In this document: positions 24,577 through 33,033 of the stretch, piece by piece
How the letters are laid out: every line of letters begins with the position of its first letter
How positions within the stretch are numbered: the stretch's first letter is position 1
Translations under genes and position numbers: made by a program
Source of the DNA: Archangiaceae bacterium
GTDB lineage: Bacteria; Myxococcota; Myxococcia; Myxococcales; Myxococcaceae
Assembly (NCBI GenBank): GCA_016714225.1
Contig: JADJNS010000006.1
Span: forward strand, 496,001 to 560,000
Reading direction: 5' to 3'
DNA length: 64,000 bases
Notes under the pieces: model-generated
What the model saw: the letters and a program-made list of their open reading frames with translations, nothing else
The model's database searches: none
What the model was told of the DNA's origin: nothing

Positions 24577-26382
24577 GTGCGCCTCCCCAAGCCCGAACAG
24601 GCCGCTGCAGCTTCTCGTCGCCACCCCGTCAGGAGCAGCCTCGGCGGTCTGAAGACCGCTGGCCGCCGCACCAAAGAGGCCGTCAAGGACGGCGCGAAGC
24701 GAGTGAAGGCGTCGGTCGACGCCGTCAACGAGTGGATCCCCGCCCACGCCCAGCAGGTCGGCGCCGGCGTCGCGCTGGTGGGCGTCACCAGCGGGGTGCT
24801 GATGCCCCTGGCGGTTCACAACCCGCCGTACCAGCCGCCCTCGTTTCCCCTGACGCCGCTGACCGCGTGCAACGACGTCGAGGCGCAGCCGCACGCCATC
24901 AGCGGCCGGCTGGCCGACGGCCGCACCTGGCAGGTGGTGATCGACCAGGCCGCGAAGGCCTCGCCGGGCACCGTCGACCCGCTGGCGCTCTGCCAGGTCA
25001 CCGCCAACGCCCGCGCCGAGGGCCTGGCCACCATCGACTGGCTCGCGAGCCCGCAGGGGCAGAAGGCCGACGGCGAGCAGATCGACGCGGCGCGGGCCAC
25101 CCTCGAGCTCGACCGGGTCACCCTGGCCGCCGGCAACCTGGTCTCGGTCTCCATCGCGATGGCCGACCCCGCGGGCGCTCCGCAGGCGCTGCAGCAGGGG
25201 CTCGACGCAGATCTCGCCCGCCTCACCGCCGCGCTCGAGAAGAAAGACCCCACCGAGATCTCTGCCGCGTACCAGGCGGTCGATCAGCGCCGGGTCGCGA
25301 TCTCGACCCTCGCCGCGACGCTGGGCACCGCCGACCCGACCCGCGAGCTCTCGGTGCTCGAGGGCGGGGCCGAGAAGCCCGACACCAAGGCCCAGCCCTA
25401 CGTGCTGGGCGGCAAAGACGACCCGCTGTTCGAGAAGTACGACGGGCTGAAGACCCAGACCGTCGATGCGCGCGTGGCGCAGCTCGAGGCGCTGGTCGCA
25501 AAGGCGGTGGCCGCACAGGGCTCGGCGGTGAGCACGCTGGTACGGGCCAACGCGGCGACGTTCGCGGCGGCCCACCCCAAGGGTGAGGTGCCGCAGAAGT
25601 ACGTCGACCTGTTCCGCAACGCGCTGGCGGGCGGGCAGTCGATCGCCGCGGCGGCCAAGGCGGTCGAGGCCGACTTCCGCGCGCAGCCCGGCATCGCCGA
25701 CCAGTACCTGCCGCAGTTCATCGACCAGGGCGTGACCGCGGCCTACCGCAACGAGCTGGGCGGCGGCACGCCCAGCCAGGAGCTGCTCGACAAGGCGAAA
25801 GAGGCGTTCTTCGCCGGCGACACGGTGGGAGATCTGTACGCCTTCGCGCGCCACACCGTGCGCAGCTCGCTCGAGTGGCGGCAGCACGTGGTCGACTCGC
25901 ACCTCGGCGAGTACTACCCGCAGCCCGACAACTGGAGCTGCTCGGCCTCGTCGGCGGTGAACGTGCTCGCGCTGCTCGGGGTGGCCTCGCCCAGCTACGA
26001 CCTGCGCCAGCACTTCGTGAACCTGATGGGCGTCACCCCCGGGGTCGGCCTGCCGTTCGGCGGCGCCCCGCGCATCGGCGACTACCTGCAGCGGGTGGCC
26101 AACGAGCACGGTGTGCAGCTCGACGTCTACAAGAGCGACTACGTCTACGGCCTCGACCCCATCGTCCGTGCGCTGCAGGACGGCAAGGTGGTGCTCTTGA
26201 GCGGCACCCTGCCGAGCGGCAGCGGCCATTTCATCGTGATCAAGAAGATCAACCCCGATGGCTCGCTGGTGATGGCCGACCCGTGGCCGAGCTACAGCAA
26301 CCGCACCATCTCGCAGGGCGAGCTGCTGCCGTTCATTCAGCGCGAGGGCTCGCGCTTCGTGGCGGTGTCGGTCGCGCCCTGA
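24577..26382 (+). CDS. Large protein with C-terminal C39-like cysteine peptidase domain
   Basis: About 601 aa from a GTG at 24577. The frame extends upstream to 24406, but the codon use there is poor. An N-terminal region includes a hydrophobic stretch (VGAGVALVGVTSGVLMPL) and is followed by a long Ala/Glu-rich helical body (residues about 120-400). The C-terminal 200 aa hold a papain-like C39-type fold: DNWSCSASSAVNVLALLG (catalytic Cys), GHFIVIKKI (catalytic His) and VMADPWPSY. Such domains cleave peptides or anchor surface proteins. No signal peptide is clear. No transporter or substrate peptide is adjacent. Confidence 0.7.
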   Translation: MRLPKPEQAAAASRRHPVRSSLGGLKTAGRRTKEAVKDGAKRVKASVDAVNEWIPAHAQQVGAGVALVGVTSGVLMPLAVHNPPYQPPSFPLTPLTACNDVEAQPHAISGRLADGRTWQVVIDQAAKASPGTVDPLALCQVTANARAEGLATIDWLASPQGQKADGEQIDAARATLELDRVTLAAGNLVSVSIAMADPAGAPQALQQGLDADLARLTAALEKKDPTEISAAYQAVDQRRVAISTLAATLGTADPTRELSVLEGGAEKPDTKAQPYVLGGKDDPLFEKYDGLKTQTVDARVAQLEALVAKAVAAQGSAVSTLVRANAATFAAAHPKGEVPQKYVDLFRNALAGGQSIAAAAKAVEADFRAQPGIADQYLPQFIDQGVTAAYRNELGGGTPSQELLDKAKEAFFAGDTVGDLYAFARHTVRSSLEWRQHVVDSHLGEYYPQPDNWSCSASSAVNVLALLGVASPSYDLRQHFVNLMGVTPGVGLPFGGAPRIGDYLQRVANEHGVQLDVYKSDYVYGLDPIVRALQDGKVVLLSGTLPSGSGHFIVIKKINPDGSLVMADPWPSYSNRTISQGELLPFIQREGSRFVAVSVAP

Positions 26383-26985
26383 TCACTGCGCGAAGGTCTT
26401 GGCGTCGATGACGAAGCGGTAGCGCACGTCGTTCTTCAGCATGCGCTCGTAGGCCTCGTTGATCTTCGCGGCGGAGATCACCTCGACGTCGCTGCCCACG
26501 CGGTGCTTGGCGCAGAAGTCGAGCATCTCTTGCGTCTCGCGCATGCCGCCGATCGACGAGCCCGCGAAGCGCACGTTGCCCCCGATCAGCGCGAAGGCCC
26601 CGACCGACAGCGGCTGCGGTGGAGCGCCCACCAGCGCCACGGCGCCGTAGGGCTTGAGCAGGGGGAAGTACGCGTCGATGGGGTGCTGCGCCGAGACGGT
26701 GTCGATGATCAGGTTGAAGTGCTTCTTCAGCTTCTCGAAGGTCTTCGGCTCTGAGGTGACCTCGAAGCCGGTCGCGCCCAGCCGCTTCGCGTCCTGGGCC
26801 TTGCCCTTCGAGGTGCTGAGCACGGTGACCTCGGCGCCCATCGCTGCAGCGAGCTTCACCGCCATGTGGCCCAGCCCGCCCAGGCCGATCACGCCGACCC
26901 GGTCTCCCGCCTTGCAGTTCCACTGGCGCAGGGGCGAGTAGGTGGTGATGCCGGCGCACAGCAGCGGGGCGGCCCGACGTGGCGG
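26383..26985 (-). pseudogene. Zinc-type alcohol dehydrogenase, 5' half missing
   Basis: Reading from about 26985 to the stop at 26383 gives the cofactor-binding half of a cinnamyl-alcohol-dehydrogenase-like enzyme: AAPLLCAGITTYSPLRQW, GVIGLGGLGHMAVKLAAAMG (Rossmann GxGGxG), and a C-terminal NAD(P)-domain. The N-terminal catalytic zinc domain (about 150 residues with the zinc Cys and His) is absent. Upstream of AAPLLCAG the frame meets the hemerythrin gene's end at 26996. The cut is sharp, so a deletion or assembly join is likely. The fragment alone could not bind the catalytic zinc. Confidence 0.75.
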
Positions 26986-26995
26986 CGTTCGAAGG

Positions 26996-27442
26996 TCAGC
27001 GGGCCGGCGCGCCGCCGAACAGCTGCTCTTCGGTGGTCTGGTGCTCTTTGAGCTCGCGGTCGAGCGACGGCAGCTGCTCTTCGAACGCCGCGTAGTCCGA
27101 GCGCACCAGCGCCGCGTTCAGCGTCTCGAGGTGCTGCTCGAGGCGGCGGTGCTGCGAGCGAATCGCCTCGAGCTGCGGGGGGGGCAGGGTGCCCTTGCGC
27201 TCGAGCTCGACGAAGGTGACCGCCTCTTCCTCTTGAATGTGGGCCCGCAGCTCGCGGCTGAGCTCGACGAAGCGCTTCGCCGCCGGGCCGAAGCTGCGCC
27301 GCTCAGCGAGGAACTCGACCTCGGCGAGCGCATGATCCAACCGCTGGTGCGCGTCGAGGTGCGCGAGGCTCGCGGGGGGCCTGGCCTCGCTGGCGGCGGG
27401 CACCTGGAGCACCCCCTGGTACGCGGCGGCGGGGGCGCTCAC
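26996..27442 (-). CDS. Hemerythrin-like domain protein
   Basis: 148 aa from a GTG at 27442. A four-helix pattern with metal-ligand His and Glu: HQRLDHALAEVE, HIQEEEAVTFVELE, SQHRRLEQHLETL and ELKEHQTTEEQLF. Hemerythrins bind O2 or NO at a di-iron site and act as oxygen sensors, carriers or scavengers. Here it is the second gene of an operon: its GTG overlaps the stop of a 35-aa membrane protein (GTGA). It sits among universal stress proteins, a cytochrome and O2-sensing kinases, which supports a role in low-oxygen adaptation. The unusual Ala-rich N-terminus is specific to this gene. Confidence 0.85.
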   Translation of the reverse strand: MSAPAAAYQGVLQVPAASEARPPASLAHLDAHQRLDHALAEVEFLAERRSFGPAAKRFVELSRELRAHIQEEEAVTFVELERKGTLPPPQLEAIRSQHRRLEQHLETLNAALVRSDYAAFEEQLPSLDRELKEHQTTEEQLFGGAPAR

Positions 27443-27546
27443 GGCGACCACCCCATCATCAGGCCGGTGCCGAGCAGGAAGACCACCGAGCCGGCCAGCA
27501 CCATGCCGAACAAGCGCAGCGAGAGGGCTTCGGGAGAGGTGTTCAT
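27439..27546 (-). CDS. 35-aa single-pass membrane protein upstream of hemerythrin
   Basis: MNTSPEALSLRLFG is followed by one hydrophobic helix (MVLAGSVVFLLGTGLMMGW), ending in SP-stop. Its stop overlaps the hemerythrin start as GTGA, so the two are coupled. A sigma-54 promoter (27560-27575) and two palindromes (27608-27641) precede it. Too short for standard ORF calling. I infer it is translated, from the coupling and from its clean membrane profile. It could anchor or modulate the hemerythrin. Confidence 0.65.
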   Translation of the reverse strand: MNTSPEALSLRLFGMVLAGSVVFLLGTGLMMGWSP

Positions 27547-27559
27547 ACGGCACCTTCAG

Positions 27560-27575
27560 TGCAACCGGCTTGCCG
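27560..27575 (-). promoter_or_regulatory. Sigma-54 promoter of the small membrane protein-hemerythrin operon
   Basis: Minus-strand CGGCAAGCCGGTTGCA: GG and GC exactly 10 nt apart, TTGCA intact. Predicted start 27549, 3 nt from the ATG at 27546. Confidence 0.6.
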
Positions 27576-27607
27576 CGCGCTCTTGCGGGGCGGGGGCGGG
27601 CGGGCGT

Positions 27608-27641
27608 GCGCAAGGGTTGCAGCGACGCGCAGCCGATGCGC
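27608..27641. promoter_or_regulatory. Two stress-regulon palindromes
   Basis: GCGCAAGGGTTGCAG (27608-27622) and GCGCAGCCGATGCGC (27627-27641) lie 33-66 bp upstream of the -24 element at 27575. They also abut the end of the universal stress protein gene at 27647. Confidence 0.55.
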
Positions 27642-27646
27642 GCGCT

Positions 27647-28069
27647 TCAGCGAACCACCAGCACCGGCTTCGGGCAGATGTGCACGAGCCGGTCGGCCAC
27701 GCTGCCCAGCAGCACCCTCGAGAGCGCGTTGTGGCCGCGGGCGCCGACCACCACCGCCCAGACGTCTTCGCGCTCGGCCAGGGTGGCGATCTCTTCGGCG
27801 GCCCCACCGGTGCGGTGGGTGCGGGCGCAGCGCAGGCCCTGCTCGGCGATGCTGCGCTCGGCGGCGACGAAGATCTGCTCGGCCTTGCGGCTCTCGGCCA
27901 GCTTCAGCTCGGCGATCAGCCGCGCGTAGGTCTGCGGCGGCAGCAGGTCGGGAAACGAGACGTAGACCAGCTCGAGCGTCGCGCCGACCGCCCTGGCCAC
28001 CTCGGCCGCGTGCACGACTCCGCGCAGCGCGGGCTCCGACCCGTCGACGGCCACCAGCACGGTCTTCAT
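27647..28069 (-). CDS. Universal stress protein (UspA family)
   Basis: 140 aa. Starts KTVLVAVDGSEPALRG and ends with the ATP-binding signature GARGHNALSRVLLGSVADRLVHICPKPVLVVR (G-x2-G-x9-G[ST], residues about 110-140). ATP-binding Usps act in energy and hypoxia stress. ATGA overlap with the upstream usp gene shows one operon. Reads from the sigma-54 promoter at 28567. Confidence 0.93.
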   Translation of the reverse strand: MKTVLVAVDGSEPALRGVVHAAEVARAVGATLELVYVSFPDLLPPQTYARLIAELKLAESRKAEQIFVAAERSIAEQGLRCARTHRTGGAAEEIATLAEREDVWAVVVGARGHNALSRVLLGSVADRLVHICPKPVLVVR

Positions 28070-28497
28070 CGCCACACCGTCACGGGGCAGTGGGCGTGGT
28101 GCACCACCCGGTCGCTGACCGAGCCGAGCAGAAAGCGTCTCCCCGGGCCCAGGCCGCGCGCGCCCATCACGATCAGGTCGACGCTGCGGTGGTTGGCCAC
28201 GTCGATGATGGTGTCGGCCACCGGGCCCATCTCGACCACCTGGTCGATCTTCACGCCGGGGTGCTCCGAGGTGATCTCCTTCATGCGCTCGGTCACCTTC
28301 TGGGTGGCCTCGGCAGTGACCGGCGGCGCCAGCACCGCGTAGCCCGACAGCGGCCCCATCGGCACCACCTCGGGCGGAGGCAGCACGGTGAGCAGCGTCA
28401 CCTGCGCGTGGGTCTGGTGGGCGAGCGCGAGCCCGAACCGGGCCGCGTGGCGCGAGGGGCCCGAGCCATCGATTGCGATGAGAATGTGCTTCACCAT
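28066..28497 (-). CDS. Universal stress protein (UspA family)
   Basis: 143 aa. Starts KHILIAIDGSGPSRHAARFG and ends GARGLGPGRRFLLGSVSDRVVHHAHCPVTVWR. The nucleotide-binding glycines are present. First gene of the usp pair; the stop overlaps the second gene's ATG. RBS AGGAG lies 9 nt before the ATG. The leader from the sigma-54 promoter is about 60 nt. Distinct from the two other Usps in the window, so the region is Usp-rich. Confidence 0.93.
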   Translation of the reverse strand: MVKHILIAIDGSGPSRHAARFGLALAHQTHAQVTLLTVLPPPEVVPMGPLSGYAVLAPPVTAEATQKVTERMKEITSEHPGVKIDQVVEMGPVADTIIDVANHRSVDLIVMGARGLGPGRRFLLGSVSDRVVHHAHCPVTVWR

Positions 28498-28566
28498 GGG
28501 AGCTGCTCCTGGCTCTTAGTTTCGGGCCGTTTGGTTCACGTCGGTTCCTGCGGCTCTTTGAGGTGC

Positions 28567-28582
28567 AGCAAGCCACGTTCCA
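28567..28582 (-). promoter_or_regulatory. Sigma-54 promoter of the usp pair
   Basis: Minus-strand TGGAACGTGGCTTGCT: nearly perfect -24/-12 match with 10-nt spacing. Located just after the cytochrome c stop. No matching palindrome was found close upstream. Confidence 0.65.
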
Positions 28583-28585
28583 CGT

Positions 28586-29036
28586 TCAGCGCTGCTCGGC
28601 CACCGGGTGCAGAAACGCCGAGTGGCACGAGACGCAGGTCTCGGTGAGACGGCCGTACGCGGTGGCCAGCGCGGCGTCCGACGGCTTGCGGGTGGCGTCG
28701 GCGAGGGGCCTTCGCGCGCACCCGCAGCTCGTCTTGCCAGACGAACAGCTGCTCGGGCAGCGCGGTGTTGAGGTCTCCGGCGCCGCCGGCGATCGGCCGG
28801 GTCAGGCGAGGCTCGGCCGCCAGGTCGTCGGCGAGGGCCTTGGCGCGCTCGCGCTGCAGCAGCGTCACCGCCATCACCAGCTCGACCATCTCGTCTCCGT
28901 GGCGCTGCATGCGGCTGCGCAACAGCTGCCTCGCCAGCGGCGGCAGGTAGTCGGGCTCGGCCAGCTTGCGTTTCGGCGTATCGGCGGCCAGGGCCAGAGC
29001 GCTGAGCAACATCACGGCGAGCAGGGTGCGTTTCAT
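28586..29036 (-). CDS. Periplasmic cytochrome c with one CxxCH, frameshifted at a G4 run
   Basis: The signal peptide (MKRTLLAVMLLSALALAADT) is followed by a helical region of about 75 aa. Near 28705 a run of four G on the plus strand shifts the frame by one. Removing one base restores KALADATRKPSDAALA...ETCVSCHSAFLHPV ending at 28586. The CxxCH heme motif and helical profile suggest a cytochrome c'-like or class II monoheme carrier. Because the restored frame is so natural, the shift is probably a sequencing error. Located in the regulon cluster, with a sigma-54 promoter and palindromes upstream. Confidence 0.7.
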
Positions 29037-29048
29037 GCCCCCAAAGGG

Positions 29049-29064
29049 TGCAACCGGTACGCCG
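29049..29064 (-). promoter_or_regulatory. Sigma-54 promoter of the cytochrome c gene
   Basis: Minus-strand CGGCGTACCGGTTGCA, GG-N10-GC with intact TTGCA. Predicted start 29038, 2 nt from the ATG at 29036. Confidence 0.55.
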
Positions 29065-29145
29065 CGCAGAATCTGCACGGCCCCGATCGTCGATCGCGAG
29101 CTGGCGCAGAATCTGCGCGCTTTGGGGGTCGCGCAAGGTGTGCAC
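29064..29145. promoter_or_regulatory. Three stress-regulon palindromes in a divergent promoter region
   Basis: GCGCAGAATCTGCAC (29064-29078), GCGCAGAATCTGCGC (29104-29118, perfect) and GCGCAAGGTGTGCAC (29131-29145). The region lies between the cytochrome c gene and the NtrC-type regulator at 29168. The last site overlaps the regulator's own -24 element, which could mean autorepression at high activator levels. Confidence 0.6.
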
Positions 29146-29155
29146 GTGCTTTGCT
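29140..29155 (+). promoter_or_regulatory. Sigma-54-like promoter of the NtrC-type regulator
   Basis: GTGCACGTGCTTTGCT keeps CACG and TTGCT at correct spacing, but has TG in place of the invariant GG at -25/-24. Predicted start 29166, 2 nt before the ATG. Confidence 0.4.
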
Positions 29156-29167
29156 AGGGAGCTCCAT

Positions 29168-30574
<1,407 letters not shown>

Positions 30575-30594
30575 GGCCGGCGACCCCAGCCGAA

Positions 30595-30638
30595 GCGCAA
30601 CAATTGCGCGCCGACGCGCGGCCCCGCAAGCGTTGCGC
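30595..30638. promoter_or_regulatory. Two stress-regulon palindromes before the CBS-kinase operon
   Basis: GCGCAACAATTGCGC (30595-30609, perfect 6-bp arms) and CCGCAAGCGTTGCGC (30624-30638) lie 32 and 61 bp upstream of the -24 element at 30670. Confidence 0.6.
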
Positions 30639-30669
30639 GCCAAGGCCCCGCACCCCGTCGGCGAAAACA

Positions 30670-30685
30670 GGGCACGCAGGTTGCT
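30670..30685 (+). promoter_or_regulatory. Sigma-54 promoter of the CBS-kinase-receiver operon
   Basis: GGGCACGCAGGTTGCT: GG and GC exactly 10 nt apart, GGCACG and TTGCT perfect. Predicted start 30696, one nt before an ATG of a 7-residue reading frame. Confidence 0.7.
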
Positions 30686-30696
30686 GGGTCAGGCTC

Positions 30697-30720
30697 ATGA
30701 CCGACGCAGGAGCCCGCTGA
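30697..30720 (+). CDS. Seven-residue leader reading frame (MTDAGAR)
   Basis: ATG at 30697 lies one nt after the predicted transcription start. The frame reads MTDAGAR and its TGA overlaps the CBS gene's ATG as TGATG. If translated, it would couple translation of the CBS gene to a leaderless start. It could also be chance; the CBS ATG has its own GCAGGAG upstream. Confidence 0.3.
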   Translation: MTDAGAR

Positions 30721-31166
30721 TGTACCTGGTGAAAGACGCGATGACGGTGGCGCCCATCACCGTGTTCCCCGACGACGACCTGGCCCGCGCGGCGTTCTTG
30801 ATGAAGCGCGGGCGGCTGCGCCACCTGCCGGTGGTACAGCACGGCAAGCTGCTGGGGCTGCTCAGCCAGCGCGAGCTGTTGGCCGCGCTGGGGCCCAACC
30901 CGGGCGAGAGCGCCGAGACCACCCGGGTGCGCGAGGTGATGGTCAGCGAGGTGGTGACTACCACCGAGACCACTCCGCTGCGCAAGGCCGCGCGCGTGCT
31001 GTGGGACCGCAAGTTCGGCTGCCTGCCGGTGCTCGACGACACCGGCGCCCTGGTGGGAATTCTCACCGAGACCGATTTCATTCGCTTCGCGGCCGAGATC
31101 GCCGCCGACTTCGACCGCGTCGAGACTTCCACCCGGGCGTTGCCGCCCCCGGAGGGCCGCGGTTAG
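30720..31166 (+). CDS. CBS-domain pair protein
   Basis: 148 aa, two CBS domains (VKDAMTVAPITVFPDDDLARAA and VREVMVSEVVTTTETTPLRKAA; each quoted partially) and nothing else. Stand-alone CBS pairs sense adenine nucleotides; in mycobacteria the DosR regulon includes Hrp1, a similar protein. First gene of an operon with the two kinases (9 nt to the next start). Likely an energy-status sensor acting with the kinases, by inference from context. Confidence 0.9.
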   Translation: MYLVKDAMTVAPITVFPDDDLARAAFLMKRGRLRHLPVVQHGKLLGLLSQRELLAALGPNPGESAETTRVREVMVSEVVTTTETTPLRKAARVLWDRKFGCLPVLDDTGALVGILTETDFIRFAAEIAADFDRVETSTRALPPPEGRG

Positions 31167-31175
31167 GTTGCCGCG

Positions 31176-32321
31176 GTGTCCGAGACCCTGTTTCAAGAGC
31201 TGAAGCGGTACGTCGGGTTCGGCGAGGCCGACGAGGCGGCCCTCAAGGGGCTGCACCCCATCGCCCAGCCGCACTTCAAGTCGTACTCCGAGATCTTCTA
31301 CCAGCGCATTCTGGAGCACGACGGCGCGCGCCAGTCGCTGGTGGGCGGCGAGTCGGTCGTCGGCCACCTCAAGGTGACCCTCCAGGCGTGGATGGACAAG
31401 CTCCTCTCGGGCCCGTGGGACGAGGACTATTACGAGCTGCGCTGCCGCATCGGCCGCATGCACGTGCGCATCGCGCTGCCGCAGCACTACATGTTCGGCG
31501 CGATGAACGTCATTCGGCAGCTGATGAATGATCTCATCGACCAGCGCTACCTCGATGACCCGTCGGCGCTGCACCTGGTCCGCGTCGCGCTCGGCAAGAT
31601 CCTCGATCTCGAGCTGGCGATCATGCTCCACACCTACCGCGAAGATCTGCTCACCCAGCGCTCGCGGCAGGTGCGGCTCGCCACCTTCGGTCAGCTGGTC
31701 GGCTCGATGGGGCACGAGCTGCGCAACCCGCTGGGGGTGATGGAGACCTCGCTCCACATCTTGAAGGGCCGGCTGGGCGACGACGAGCGGGCCCGAAAGC
31801 ACGCCGAGCGCATCGGCACCCAGATCACCATCGCCAACAAGATCGTCTCCGACCTGCTCGACATGATTCGCGACCGCCCGCTGGTGCGCGAGCAGCTGAG
31901 CCTGGCCGAGGTGGTCGAGGCCGCGGTGCAGGCCGTCGCCGTGCCTGAGGGCCTCACCGTCGAGCTGCACGGCATCGCCGGGCTGCCGCCGGTGAACGGC
32001 GACCGCGGCCAGCTGCGCCAGCTGTTCATCAACCTGCTCGACAACGCGGTGCAGGCCTGCGCCGGCAGCGGCCGGGTCGCGGTGGTGGGTAGCGCGAGCG
32101 ACCGCACCGTGCGCGTCGCGGTCGAAGACACCGGCCCCGGGGTCGACCCCGCCACCCGCCTGCGCCTGTTCGAGCCGCTGGTCACCACCAAGGAAAAGGG
32201 CGTCGGCCTGGGCCTGGCGCTGGTCAAGCGCATCGTCGAGCGCCACGAGGGCAGCATCGATTACGAGCCTCGCGACGGGGGCGGCGCGCGCTTCGTGGTA
32301 CGCCTGCCGACCGGGGGCTGA
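31176..32321 (+). CDS. Globin-coupled histidine kinase (probable O2 sensor)
   Basis: 381 aa from a GTG. Residues about 1-160 match the protoglobin or globin-sensor fold, with the proximal histidine in GRMHVRIALP (His96). There is no membrane segment, so it is cytoplasmic. HisKA box GSMGHELRNP (His180) and HATPase boxes DNAVQA, DTGPGV and GVGLGLALVKR follow. Globin-coupled kinases bind O2, NO or CO through heme. Together with the adjacent receivers and NtrC-type regulator, this gives a complete oxygen-responsive phosphorelay. Heme binding is inferred, not shown. Confidence 0.88.
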   Translation: MSETLFQELKRYVGFGEADEAALKGLHPIAQPHFKSYSEIFYQRILEHDGARQSLVGGESVVGHLKVTLQAWMDKLLSGPWDEDYYELRCRIGRMHVRIALPQHYMFGAMNVIRQLMNDLIDQRYLDDPSALHLVRVALGKILDLELAIMLHTYREDLLTQRSRQVRLATFGQLVGSMGHELRNPLGVMETSLHILKGRLGDDERARKHAERIGTQITIANKIVSDLLDMIRDRPLVREQLSLAEVVEAAVQAVAVPEGLTVELHGIAGLPPVNGDRGQLRQLFINLLDNAVQACAGSGRVAVVGSASDRTVRVAVEDTGPGVDPATRLRLFEPLVTTKEKGVGLGLALVKRIVERHEGSIDYEPRDGGGARFVVRLPTGG

Positions 32322-32322
32322 C

Positions 32323-33033
32323 GTGCACTACCTCATCGTCGACGACAACCGCGCGCTGGCCGACAACCTCGCCGAGATTCTGCGCGACGGCGGCGCCGAG
32401 GTGTCGGTGGCCGCCGACGGCAGCGCGGCGCTGTCGCTGGCGCGCGGCACCCGCTTCGACGCGCTGGTCACCGACATGCGCATGCCGGTGATGGGCGGGG
32501 CGGCGCTGGTGCACCAGATTCGGCAGATCGACCCCTGCCTGCCGGCCATCGTGGTGACCGCCTACACCGGCGAGAGCGACCTCGCCGACGCCCGCCGCGA
32601 GGGGGTGCTGGCGGTGCTGCCCAAGCCGATTCCCATCGAGCAGCTCGAGCAGCTCTTGCAGGTGGCGCGGCGCGACGCGCTGGTGGCGATCGTCGAAGAC
32701 GACGCCCACCTCGCCGACAACCTCAGCGAGGCGCTGCGCGCCCGGGGCTTCACCGCGGTCACCGCGTGCTCGGCCCTCGATGCCGAGCGGCTGGGGCCCA
32801 TCGCGCCGATGGCGGCGCTGGTCGACCTGCGGCTGGGCGACGGGGTGCCCGGCAGCGTGCTCGCGCGGCTGGCCGAGCGCTTCCCCCAGCTGCCGCTGAT
32901 CGTCATCACCGGGTTCCCCGACGCGCTGCCGAGCGGCGTGCGGCCCCACGCGGTGTTCACCAAGCCGTTCGACACCCACGCGCTGCTCGCCTCTCTCGAG
33001 CAGCTGCACCTGCGCCGCGAGGCCGCGCGGTGA
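32323..33033 (+). CDS. Dual-receiver response regulator without output domain
   Basis: 236 aa from a GTG one nt after the kinase stop. Two REC domains in tandem: the first with LIVDDN and phosphoacceptor Asp51, Lys near 101; the second with AIVEDD and Asp168, Lys near 217 (VFTKPF). No DNA-binding or enzymatic output domain. Such proteins act as phosphate shuttles or sinks in phosphorelays. GTGA overlap couples it to the next kinase gene. Confidence 0.88.
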   Translation: MHYLIVDDNRALADNLAEILRDGGAEVSVAADGSAALSLARGTRFDALVTDMRMPVMGGAALVHQIRQIDPCLPAIVVTAYTGESDLADARREGVLAVLPKPIPIEQLEQLLQVARRDALVAIVEDDAHLADNLSEALRARGFTAVTACSALDAERLGPIAPMAALVDLRLGDGVPGSVLARLAERFPQLPLIVITGFPDALPSGVRPHAVFTKPFDTHALLASLEQLHLRREAAR

